Below, one piece after another: positions 1 to 7,219 of a stretch of DNA of 11,988 nucleotides. The notes under the pieces were generated by a model. That model was not told the origin of the DNA, did not search any database, and was given only the letters and a program-made list of their open reading frames with translations. Every line of letters begins with the position of its first letter. The stretch's first letter is position 1. Source of the DNA: Methanothrix harundinacea (GTDB lineage Archaea > Halobacteriota > Methanosarcinia > Methanotrichales > Methanotrichaceae); the NCBI GenBank assembly GCA_002502785.1, contig DAQG01000031.1, positions 1-11,988 on the forward strand, given 5' to 3'. The position numbers and the translations under genes were made by a program.

Positions 1-11
1 GATCTTGGAGA

Positions 12-119
12 GGGGTAATCTGAGTTATCCCCAAACTTGTGAAACTTGTTCTAAAGCAAGACACTAAGGCGGCGGCGCTAAGCATGCCCCGCAGCTCTGC
101 TGCGGGGTGCGCCGTCGCC
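12..119. repeat. Two stem-loops, one large composite hairpin
   Basis: Two potential hairpins lie here. The first pairs 12-18 with 25-32 and has one bulged T. The second is composite: an outer 11-bp helix (68-78 with 109-119, one G-T pair) encloses an inner perfect 9-bp helix (87-95 with 99-107) around a three-base loop. Between them an 8-base sequence is repeated directly (33-40 and 42-49). I see no coding sequence in 1-135. The fold could be a palindromic interspersed repeat, the folded end of an IS200/IS605-type element, or a small structured RNA; the sequence does not decide. It lies downstream of the broken gene ending at 136. Confidence 0.45.
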
Positions 120-135
120 AGTTTGACACAACGGC

Positions 136-553
136 CTAAACGATCGCAAACTCCGCGGTCAAAAAGCCGTCGAAGGCCTCCGGCGCATAGAACTTCATCC
201 TGTACCCGCCCCGCGAGGCGACGTTGTCGGGATCGCCCCTCTGGCGCTGGTCCCACTGGATCGCCTTCGCCACGCCGCCGAACTCGATGACCTGCGTCTT
301 GAACCGCCAGTTGTCGGGGTTCGCCCTGAAGTAGGACCTCCACTCGCCATCGACATCCTTCTCGATCTCGTAGTAAGCCCCTCCAAGGCTCGCGCTGCCC
401 AGGGTCGCTTTTCTCAGGAAGAACTCGACGGTCTCGTCTCGCCCCCCGCGCGTACTCCCCCTTCCTGGCCGCGAGGGTCAGGCCTGCGTATGCCGCCTCG
501 GCCTCCGGCGTGTCGGTGGCCGCGATCGTCCCCGTCCCACTCCTCTTCGGCAT
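136..553 (-). pseudogene. Frameshifted hypothetical gene
   Basis: Read on the minus strand, a protein of about 138 residues can be assembled from two frames. The first frame begins with ATG at 553-551 (MPKRSG...) and runs through an alanine-rich helix-like segment ending near KGEYARG. The second resumes at about RDETVEFFLRKATLG and runs to a TAG at 138-136, ending TAEFAIV. The switch falls in a GC-rich stretch with a run of six G (minus strand) near 450, a typical indel site. The second frame has natural composition (many W, Y, F, D; for example WRSYFRANPDNWRF) and no start codon of its own, so it needs the first frame. I do not recognise the family. No clear ribosome-binding site precedes the ATG. 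It may be a true pseudogene, a programmed shift or a sequencing error. Confidence 0.5.
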
Positions 554-670
554 CTACGAGATAAGGGTCGGCGAGAGGTACGGCTCCCCGAGCCTCGTCG
601 CCGACGGTCGGCAGTTCCGGGCCGACGTCCTCACCGAATCGGTCGTCTTTGCGGCCCTGGCGGGGCACGA
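527..670 (+). pseudogene. Fragment resembling a cation diffusion facilitator (CDF) transporter
   Basis: The plus-strand frame reads LLFGIYEIRVGERYG, then SPSLVADGRQFRADVLTE and SVVFAALAG. In CDF metal exporters a similar pattern occurs at the end of a membrane helix: a basic linker, then S-x-x-L-x-A-D-x-x-x-x-x-x-D, then the next hydrophobic helix. The two acidic residues in that pattern belong to the metal site. Only about 45 residues remain of a family usually near 300. The frame's last ten codons lie in the hairpin at 671-701, so they are not protein-like by origin. The fragment abuts, on the opposite strand, the start of the frameshifted gene at 553, so two gene remnants seem joined near 510-555. 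The family call rests on pattern recognition alone. Confidence 0.4.
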
Positions 671-723
671 CCGTCAGAAGTCGCTCTTTGACTTCTGACG
701 GGATCAAAAAATGATTATTTTTC
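671..723. terminator. Perfect 12-bp hairpin with flanking T/A tracts
   Basis: Positions 671-682 pair perfectly with 690-701 around a seven-base loop. On the plus strand the hairpin is followed by a T-rich stretch (713-722). On the minus strand a run of six T (711-706) lies between the metK stop codon and the hairpin. It probably ends or protects the metK transcript, and could act on both strands. Confidence 0.6.
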
Positions 724-724
724 T

Positions 725-1915
725 TCAGAAGGTCTTCAGCTCGCCCTTCATCAGCTTGTCCTGGATCACCAGGATGTCGTCGAGCCACTGGTTGGCGATC
801 TCTTCAGCTTCGGACTGTACGTGAGCGAAGTTTGCTCCATCCTTAACCGTCGTCTGGATGCTGAGCATGTGGGGCTCGTCGATGGGCTTACCTATCTGGG
901 ATAGGATTCTGACGTAGACCTCGTCGACGTCGTCCACCTCGGCGACGATCTTGTTTGCGATCTGGGTCGAGAGGAGGTTGTAGATCTTGCCGACGTGCCT
1001 TATGGGGTTCTTGCCGCTTGTCGCCTCCATGCTCATGGGCCGGTTGAGGGTGATGAGGCCGTTGGCACGGTTTCCCCTGCCGACGGAGCCGTCGTCGCCC
1101 ATCTCCGCGGAGGTTCCCGAGACGGTGAGGTAGACGGATCCCGACTCCGGGTCGTCGGCGACGTTCATCTGGACTTTTACCTCCCGTTTCGCGCAGGAGC
1201 AGACGTTCTCCTCGATCTCTCGGACGATCTCCTGTTTCGTCTCCATGTAGTCGTTCAGGTCGTCCAGGTGCTTTCCGACCATGGCGCAGGCGACGGTGAG
1301 GTTTATCGAATCGCCCGACCTCATGGCCATTACTTTGACGTCCTCGCCGATGGCTGGAATCCTCCTCTTCAGCTCCATGAGGAACCTCTCTGTGTTGTAG
1401 ACGACGGTCTCGGTCTCGGAGAAGGGGGCGTAGCCGACGCCGAAGGAGGTGTCGTTGGCGCCGGGTACCTTCCTCTTGAAGACGTCCTGGAGATCAGAGG
1501 AGCCGGTCCCGATCTTGCAGTCGAGGATGACGTGGTCGCTGACGTCGATGTTGCAGAGGACGTCTTTGAGGTACTCTCTCGCGGTCCTTCTGGCGATGAC
1601 GTCGACCGGGATCTCCTCGTCGCCGAAGAACCTGGTGGCTCTGCCCGAGAGGAGAATGTACATCGGCTGGATGATCTCGCCGCCTTTGAAGGCGGGCCTG
1701 GACCTACCGGCCACTAGCTGGGTCTCGTCGGTGTTGTGGTGGAGGACGGTTCCGACCCGCTTGGTGTACTCGTGGCAGAGGGCGCAGCTGATCGACTCTG
1801 CGAGGCCGTCGGCGATGCTGTCAGGATGGCCTATACCCTTCCTCTCCACAAGCTCGATCATCTGCTCTTCGATTGGCTGCTGGCTTATCTGCTCGACCTT
1901 GATATTTCTCGTCAT
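725..1915 (-). CDS. metK: S-adenosylmethionine synthetase, archaeal type
   Basis: The enzyme makes S-adenosylmethionine from methionine and ATP in the cytoplasm. The 396 residues match the usual length (about 400) of the archaeal class, which is very divergent from bacterial MetK. Visible motifs are GIGHPDSIADG (27-37), HHNTDETQLVAG (59-70), the stretch GTGSSDL, the segment NDTSFGVGYAP, MAMRSGDSINLTVACA, and the glycine-rich GDDGSVGRGNRANG followed by RPMSMEATSGKNP. The ATG at 1915-1913 is preceded by GAGG at about eight bases, a good ribosome-binding site. The gene is transcribed away from the arsA-like gene and probably stands alone, ending at the hairpin at 671-701. I see no truncation or missing motif. 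Confidence 0.96.
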   Translation of the reverse strand: MTRNIKVEQISQQPIEEQMIELVERKGIGHPDSIADGLAESISCALCHEYTKRVGTVLHHNTDETQLVAGRSRPAFKGGEIIQPMYILLSGRATRFFGDEEIPVDVIARRTAREYLKDVLCNIDVSDHVILDCKIGTGSSDLQDVFKRKVPGANDTSFGVGYAPFSETETVVYNTERFLMELKRRIPAIGEDVKVMAMRSGDSINLTVACAMVGKHLDDLNDYMETKQEIVREIEENVCSCAKREVKVQMNVADDPESGSVYLTVSGTSAEMGDDGSVGRGNRANGLITLNRPMSMEATSGKNPIRHVGKIYNLLSTQIANKIVAEVDDVDEVYVRILSQIGKPIDEPHMLSIQTTVKDGANFAHVQSEAEEIANQWLDDILVIQDKLMKGELKTF

Positions 1916-1960
1916 GCCCCGTTCCTCAATTAGTGTCTAGGGGGCCTGAACGGATCGATC

Positions 1961-1974
1961 ACATATTAAAACTT
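1961..1974. promoter_or_regulatory. TATA-type promoter, metK (possibly also arsA-like gene)
   Basis: On the minus strand, TTTTAATATG lies about 50 bases before the metK ATG, which places transcript initiation near 1942 and gives a short leader with the GAGG site. The same AT-rich element reads ATATTAAAA on the plus strand and could serve the divergent ATPase gene, with a leader of about 95 bases. The metK assignment is the stronger one. Confidence 0.5.
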
Positions 1975-2088
1975 CGGATCTCTCTTTTGATACGTCAGAG
2001 ATGGGTCGTAGAAGAGAGCAGTAGAGCAGCAGATCAAAAGAGCAAAAAGAGCAAAAGGGGTAAATCTCGCCCTACAAACCCAGAGCTT

Positions 2089-2994
2089 ATGAGACTTGTT
2101 TACATGGCCGGGAAGGGGGGCGTCGGAAAGAGCGTTTGCTCGGCGGCGACGGGCCTATGGGCCTCCCAGCAGGGGAAAAAGACTCTCGCATTCTCGATGG
2201 ACCCCGCCCATTCCCTCTCTGACCTCCTCGAAGTCGATATAGGAAATAGACCTGTATCCATAGGCGAGAACTTTGACGCCGTGGAGCCGGACCTCCGGGC
2301 CGAGGCGGAGAAGTTCTACGCGAGCTACAGGAGCCTATTTCGGGCCCTATTCGAGATGTTCCAGTTCGAGGTCCGGCCCGAGGACTTCGGCGTGGTTCCG
2401 GGCGTCGGCGAGCTGATCTTCATGGACCGGCTCTACGACGTCTACATGGAGGGAAAGTACGACGTCGTCGTCATCGACTCGGCCCCCACGGCCCTCGTCC
2501 TCCCGCTCCTGAAGCTTCCGGACGTCACCACCGGGGTCGTTACAAGGCTCCTGGGGATGAAGTCGAGGTGGACCGGGATCTTCAACATGCTGGAGCCGGG
2601 CTTCGGCGATTCGGTCGTTAAGGAGGTGCGGCGCCTCCGCACAAAGGCCGAGACGATGAGAAACGCCATAATCGACCCTGAAGCCACCACAATATCCGTC
2701 GTCCTAATACCAGAAAAGGCGGCGGTCCTGGAGAGCGAGCGGCTTATCAGTACCGTCGAGGCCCACGGCGTATCCGTCAATTCCATAATAGTCAATCACG
2801 TGATGGAGGCTTGCGACTGCGACTACTGCAGGCGAAAGGCGGCCTCGCAGAAGGGCTACATCGACGAGATCAAGGCCAAATTCGGAGACAAGAAGCAGAT
2901 CGCGCTCCTCCCCTCCTACAGCGAGGAGGTGAAGGGCGAGGGGCTCGGCCAGGTGGCGCGGGACCTCTACGAAAAAGGGCAGCTTAAGCTTTAA
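2089..2994 (+). CDS. ArsA/Get3-family P-loop ATPase
   Basis: A SIMIBI-class ATPase of the ArsA/Get3 family, 301 residues from this ATG. Visible features are the deviant Walker A GKGGVGKS (8-15), switch I DPAHSLSD (38-45), switch II DSAPT (130-134), PEKAAVLESERL (208-219), an adenine-contact VNHV (235-238), and a C-x-C-x2-C cluster (C242, C244, C247) that may bind metal or zinc. Get3 proteins insert tail-anchored membrane proteins; ArsA powers arsenite export. The usual GH after switch II APT is replaced by AL, so the role is uncertain. No arsenic genes lie nearby. The frame stays open upstream to a GTG at 1933, but that would put the start inside the metK promoter and add a Lys/Ser-rich 52-residue tail, so I prefer ATG 2089, although it lacks a clear ribosome-binding site. 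Confidence 0.88.
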   Translation: MRLVYMAGKGGVGKSVCSAATGLWASQQGKKTLAFSMDPAHSLSDLLEVDIGNRPVSIGENFDAVEPDLRAEAEKFYASYRSLFRALFEMFQFEVRPEDFGVVPGVGELIFMDRLYDVYMEGKYDVVVIDSAPTALVLPLLKLPDVTTGVVTRLLGMKSRWTGIFNMLEPGFGDSVVKEVRRLRTKAETMRNAIIDPEATTISVVLIPEKAAVLESERLISTVEAHGVSVNSIIVNHVMEACDCDYCRRKAASQKGYIDEIKAKFGDKKQIALLPSYSEEVKGEGLGQVARDLYEKGQLKL

Positions 2995-2995
2995 C

Positions 2996-3013
2996 GGGGC
3001 CGATTTCGGCCCC
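2996..3013 (+). terminator. Hairpin after the ArsA-like gene
   Basis: GGGGCCGA pairs with TCGGCCCC directly after the TAA stop codon. There is no T tract behind it, so it may terminate weakly or protect the transcript end. Confidence 0.45.
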
Positions 3014-3357
3014 AGACTCTACAAAGAGGGTCAGGATCTGGGCGCGGAGGTGGTCGCGCATCGGGGCGGATTTTTCGGGTGGTTGTCGGAGCCGAATCCG
3101 GGATTTTTGGGTGGGTTTAACCTCGCTTTATTTTAATGTGAGTTTTGTTGCTAGTCGATTTTTTACTGAGATGCTCGAGTTTCGCGGTTCAATCCGATGG
3201 AATATATTTTCGATATCTCAGTAGGTTTTGGGCTAGTTTTGCGAAAGAGATTTATACTGATCGTATTTAGGGTAGTTCGGAGGTCGAAAGCGGACATCGC
3301 CTTGAGGGAGACGATGGACAGAGGGTAATCTACCGTGAGGGAGGCTCGTGAAAAATT
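3014..3357 (+). promoter_or_regulatory. Gene-free leader/promoter region of the AT-rich gene pair
   Basis: There is no convincing gene here; composition drifts from GC-rich to AT-rich. The best promoter is ATTTATA at 3250-3256 with a purine-rich BRE-like stretch before it, giving a start near 3280 and a leader of about 80 bases. An 8-bp inverted repeat, ACTGAGAT at 3165-3172 and ATCTCAGT at 3215-3222, brackets another AT-rich patch (AATATATTTT, 3201-3210) and could be an operator or cruciform. A strong Shine-Dalgarno GGGAGG lies at 3339-3344, three bases before a GTG that opens only an 8-codon frame (3348-3374), and 13 bases before the ATG of the downstream gene. Confidence 0.4.
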
Positions 3358-5118
3358 ATGAGGATATCCAATAAGTATATTTCCTTTATGAAGATCACCC
3401 TTATTCTTTTGCTCACGGGTCTGGCCTATCCCGCGATCGGTGATGAAGATAACACATCCTATTTTGAAACGTTCTCAGGTCCAGAATGGCGTAATTGTGG
3501 TAGCGGAAGTAATTGGTATCCAGATATATCTGGAGATCATCTAAATGTTTTGAGATCTGGGCCAATTGAATGTACTGGAGTTAGTAGCATTTGTAGGGAT
3601 GTTAATGGACCTGCAAATGTTACATTCTACTGGAAATCAGATGTGACAAATAAAGATTTTGGCCAATTATCTTTTTTTGTGGATAATATCAGATACATGT
3701 GTTTATCCGACAATTGGGTATCAATGTCTTACTTAATCCGAGATGAAGGACATCATGAATTAAAATGGGAATTTCGAAAAATAAAATGTTATCCAAAAAA
3801 TAAGGGTGCTGGTTGGATCGCTGATGTAAATATAATAACACATGCGCTTGATAGAAACAGCCATGAAGCCAAAACTTCTGCTTCAAATATAACAATGATA
3901 TTGCCTAATAATAATACAAAACTCAAACCAGATATTATCATAGTTGCATCTAATTTAACGATATCACCTGATAATATTACTATAAATCCTTCCCAATTAA
4001 CTATTTCGCCCACTAATTTAGCCTCTATACCTGACATTAGAGTATCCATAATTCCACCAAACGAATGTCCAATTGTTGAGCTAATTAGCCCTAAAGACAA
4101 CTCAATTGTTTCGGTTAATAATCAGGTACAATTTTTGTATATGCCCTTGGATGATAACGCATTGATAAACTGCACCTTGTATATTGCTAATGATAATGGA
4201 ACGATAGAATCAATAAACTCGTCAAAAATAGAAAATTATGATAAAAATCTGCTTGATTATTCATTCCCTGAGGTTGGTGAATATCGTTGGTGGATAAATT
4301 GTTGTGACAACGTTGAATGTAGTGATTCTAAGCATACTTACAGAAATATTACAGTTATTCCAAAGACTGTATACGTAGACCAAAAAAATCTTATGCCAAA
4401 TGGAGTCACCAACTTCAAGTCTATATCAGATGCAATTAGAAATGTTCCAGATGGTACGACCGTAATAGTTGAGCAAGGAGACTACTATGTAGAAAATGGC
4501 CTTGTAATTGATAAATCTTTAATGTTAAAAGGAAATATATCTGAATCCAACAGGAAGCCAAATGTTCTCGGAAGCGGGCCAGTTATCCTCGTTATGTCGA
4601 ATGGAGTCATAATTGAAGGTTTTAATATAACCAAAATAAACGGCGGTGGAGAAGGAATTAGAGTGGGAAGTAATAATGAAACATGTTATAACAATATTAC
4701 CATATCAAAAAATATTATAAGCACCCGTTGTATTACTGGTATATATATAGAGAATTGTTTAAATTGCAACGTATTCAATAATTCGATATATAACACATAT
4801 GAAGCGGGCATTGATTTCATCCGTTGCATAAGATGTAATATAACTAATAACACTATATACCATTCTTTCAATAATACCGAAAGTGGAACTCATACGTGTT
4901 GCGTTCATTTATCGGATAGTGAGAATATATCCCTAGTTAACAACACATTCGGACCTTCTCCAATTGGCGTATGGTGCTATAATAGTTCTATTATAAATAA
5001 CACTGACGCGGTTAAAGAATCTAACGCCGGCGAACAAAATATAATAAATTTTATATATAATTGTAATATCGTAAATGGTTACATAGGCGACGAAGTCAGA
5101 TTGTATAAATGGTGGTAA
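3358..5118 (+). CDS. Secreted modular surface protein with NosD-like beta-helix
   Basis: This 586-residue exported protein is AT-rich, unlike its neighbours. Residues 1-28 form a signal peptide (a second start, M11, is possible). Residues 35-160 resemble a lectin-like beta-sandwich (pattern VTFYWKSD, FFVDN, HELKWEF, GAGWIADV). Residues 176-232 are a linker repeating a short NLTISP-type unit. Residues 236-334 are Ig-like (VELISPKDNS ... GEYRWWINCCDN). Residues 338-550 are a parallel beta-helix with coils of about 22-24 residues (GIYIENCLNCNVFNNS, GIDFIRCIRCNITNNT), like NosD and other carbohydrate-binding right-handed helices. About twenty N-x-S/T sequons suggest heavy N-glycosylation. There is no C-terminal membrane anchor; the end is LYKWW. 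Its stop codon overlaps the next gene. Ligand and function are unknown; a surface or matrix protein binding polysaccharide is an inference. Confidence 0.8.
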   Translation: MRISNKYISFMKITLILLLTGLAYPAIGDEDNTSYFETFSGPEWRNCGSGSNWYPDISGDHLNVLRSGPIECTGVSSICRDVNGPANVTFYWKSDVTNKDFGQLSFFVDNIRYMCLSDNWVSMSYLIRDEGHHELKWEFRKIKCYPKNKGAGWIADVNIITHALDRNSHEAKTSASNITMILPNNNTKLKPDIIIVASNLTISPDNITINPSQLTISPTNLASIPDIRVSIIPPNECPIVELISPKDNSIVSVNNQVQFLYMPLDDNALINCTLYIANDNGTIESINSSKIENYDKNLLDYSFPEVGEYRWWINCCDNVECSDSKHTYRNITVIPKTVYVDQKNLMPNGVTNFKSISDAIRNVPDGTTVIVEQGDYYVENGLVIDKSLMLKGNISESNRKPNVLGSGPVILVMSNGVIIEGFNITKINGGGEGIRVGSNNETCYNNITISKNIISTRCITGIYIENCLNCNVFNNSIYNTYEAGIDFIRCIRCNITNNTIYHSFNNTESGTHTCCVHLSDSENISLVNNTFGPSPIGVWCYNSSIINNTDAVKESNAGEQNIINFIYNCNIVNGYIGDEVRLYKWW

Positions 5119-6938
5119 TTGTGAATTATTTGATAAATTTATATTTATTTTTTTTAATTTTTTCTATGCCTAATATATGTCATGGCACCGACAACGTTGC
5201 AGTTGACTTAAATCTCGATATTTTAGCAAATTCGTGTGGTGATGTCAGCGTGTCGAATATTAATAGGAACGAAGAAATATCATTATTTTATATACTACAA
5301 AACAATGAAGAATCATCAAAATCAACAGCAAAGAATGTTAAACTAATTATTAAAATTAATCCTATTTTTGAAACCCCTAATACAAATCTAAGTATATCAA
5401 GCCCAAAAAATAGAGTTTCACATGACGAATTTATCTTATTTATTGTGCCAACCAAGAACTCCAACGATTATAAGTTGGATGTATATAACAATGGTACATT
5501 AGAACTCGATTGCTCAGAATTAAAACCCGGTACGAATATTTCATTTGGATACAAGACGCGAATTTCTAAGGATGCAGAATGCCGTGTTCACGAGATGTTA
5601 CATAAAAATAGGATACAAAGCCGCTATGATTATAGCCCTAATCAAGGAATTAAAGCTGATAATATAGAGGATATAAAATCTATACATATATATGATAGTC
5701 CTCCAATTGCATCCTCAACTCTGAATATATCCTCCCCATATTCTCTCGCTGCCAACAATTCTAGTTTAACTGTTCCAATAGGGGCAAATGTTACTGTTGA
5801 GTGCTTAGCATGGGATGACGACAATTTGCGTTTAAACTGTAGTTTATATGATAATTTGACGTGCAAAAATTACAAGCTGAAATCAGATCCAGAGAACAAT
5901 CGGTTTATAGGAAACGTAATCTTTAATAGGTCTGGGACTCATTGTTTTACTGTAATTGCTAATAGCGGAAACAATTCTAATACAACTTTATGTGACAAAA
6001 TTTGTATCGTCAAAAATGTGCGTTGGATTGATCCGATCATAAATATTACTTATATTTATTTGCTTGTTATTATGGTTCTATGGGGTATCACAAAATGGGC
6101 TCCAACTAAAATGTGTAAATTTAATATTATAAGGAATTGGTTAATTGACCACAAAAATGTGGAGAATATCTGTAATGAAAGCTCTTTTAGTCCATATAAA
6201 TTTAAGCTAATTCTACCGATAAGTCTGTATATATTGTTTAATATCCCATGTGTTGTTATACTATATCATTTAAATCCAAATAAACATTTAGGGTATTTAG
6301 GTAACTGGTTTCTCGCATCCGAATATATTATTTTTTTAATAGGAGTTATCATTTCAGATATTATTATATATAAATATAATATATCTCAATCAGGGTGTGA
6401 AGATTATAAAAGACACATATGTTATATGGATTACGAAGATCATATTAAACAAGTACTTGCGACATCGACACTATTATTTATATTTTTATTATTATTTAAT
6501 TATTGGATTTTTGAATCGTACCTCATGCAAAAAAGCTCGTTAGTTCATCTTGCCATATCGTTTATTGTAATTTCAATAACAGCTAAACATATCCGTTCTA
6601 CGGGATTCACTGAAATAAATAATCTAGATAATAAAAATTTGTTTACCGATACATTCGTACTTGTATCGTTATCCTTGTCAATTCTTTTTATAATCACTGA
6701 GACCAATTTTATTCACAATTTCATCCACTTCCCAGTTGACTATAATTTAACAGATTCTATAAATTATTTTACATTGAATCATCTAATCACTTTAACAGTC
6801 TTCACAGAACTTCCCATGATTATACTAATTCTTATACCTGGAATAATTTATAATAATATAAAATTCATGTCTATATATATAATTCCTATCATAATGCAGA
6901 CAGCTGATATTTTTGATTTGGTAAAAAAATTTTTATGA
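5109..6938 (+). CDS. Multi-spanning membrane protein with extracellular Ig-like region
   Basis: I do not recognise this 609-residue protein as a named family. Residues 5-26 are a signal peptide. Residues 28-305 are extracellular, with a CARDB-like stretch (about 55-150; ISLFYILQNNEES ... GTNISFGYKTRI) and an Ig-like domain (about 199-300; IGANVTVECLAWDDD ... RSGTHCFTVIANSG) carrying many sequons and cysteines. About eight membrane spans follow, near 309-328, 366-386, 398-422, 449-471, 478-492, 511-531, 557-580 and 587-600. I see no transporter, kinase or protease motif. The ATG overlaps the beta-helix gene by 10 bases, implying translational coupling and a joint role at the envelope. Composition is very low in GC (14 of 60 bases at 5281-5340, against 35 of 60 at 2401-2460), suggesting transfer. 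The membrane part could be a receptor, a transporter or an anchor for the partner. Confidence 0.75.
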   Translation: MVVIVNYLINLYLFFLIFSMPNICHGTDNVAVDLNLDILANSCGDVSVSNINRNEEISLFYILQNNEESSKSTAKNVKLIIKINPIFETPNTNLSISSPKNRVSHDEFILFIVPTKNSNDYKLDVYNNGTLELDCSELKPGTNISFGYKTRISKDAECRVHEMLHKNRIQSRYDYSPNQGIKADNIEDIKSIHIYDSPPIASSTLNISSPYSLAANNSSLTVPIGANVTVECLAWDDDNLRLNCSLYDNLTCKNYKLKSDPENNRFIGNVIFNRSGTHCFTVIANSGNNSNTTLCDKICIVKNVRWIDPIINITYIYLLVIMVLWGITKWAPTKMCKFNIIRNWLIDHKNVENICNESSFSPYKFKLILPISLYILFNIPCVVILYHLNPNKHLGYLGNWFLASEYIIFLIGVIISDIIIYKYNISQSGCEDYKRHICYMDYEDHIKQVLATSTLLFIFLLLFNYWIFESYLMQKSSLVHLAISFIVISITAKHIRSTGFTEINNLDNKNLFTDTFVLVSLSLSILFIITETNFIHNFIHFPVDYNLTDSINYFTLNHLITLTVFTELPMIILILIPGIIYNNIKFMSIYIIPIIMQTADIFDLVKKFL

Positions 6939-7040
6939 GAAGTTATCATCTAGGATTTCGAAAAACTTTCAATCAAGTCCGTTCAGACGATGGTTAATAG
7001 AGGTCCTTCCTACCTAAGTACCATTCCTGTCGCCGGAAAG

Positions 7041-7050
7041 CTTGATATAC
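7041..7050 (+). promoter_or_regulatory. TATA box of the tRNA-Arg gene
   Basis: TGATATAC at 7043-7050 lies 27-34 bases before the first base of the tRNA, the standard archaeal distance, so transcription probably starts at or just before the mature 5' end. Confidence 0.5.
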
Positions 7051-7076
7051 GAGTTTCCCCTTCAGAAAGCCGCAGT

Positions 7077-7154
7077 GGGCGTGTAGCCTAGCCAGGACAA
7101 GGCGGCAGCCTCCTAAGCTGTAGATCAAGGGTTCGAATCCCTTCACGCCCGCCA
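7077..7154 (+). tRNA. tRNA-Arg (anticodon CCT)
   Basis: A complete cloverleaf is visible. The acceptor stem 7077-7083 pairs with 7144-7150 without mismatch. The D stem is GCCT/AGGC, and the anticodon stem GCAGC/GCTGT has one G-T pair. The loop CTCCTAA carries anticodon CCT at 7112-7114. The T arm is AAGGG-TTCGAAT-CCCTT. The discriminator base is G7151, and the CCA end is encoded (7152-7154). It reads AGG arginine codons, which are common in the surrounding GC-rich genes. T-rich stretches from 7167 to 7200 probably end transcription. It sits at the downstream edge of the AT-rich gene pair, a classic place for integration, but I found no second copy of its 3' end inside the window. Confidence 0.95.
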
Positions 7155-7219
7155 ACCACAAAACTTCGTTTTCCGGTCGATTCTCTTTTCCTTCTTGTTC
7201 TAATCCCCCCGATGATTTA

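Noticed and set aside
995..1717. 240-codon plus-strand frame opposite metK
   Set aside because: Asp/Val/Gly-rich antisense shadow of a GC-rich gene whose true strand carries all family motifs.
3014..7154. Integrated element with direct repeats at the tRNA
   Set aside because: I looked for a second copy of the tRNA 3' half upstream of the AT-rich block and found only the common CGAATCC core near 3102, which is not enough.
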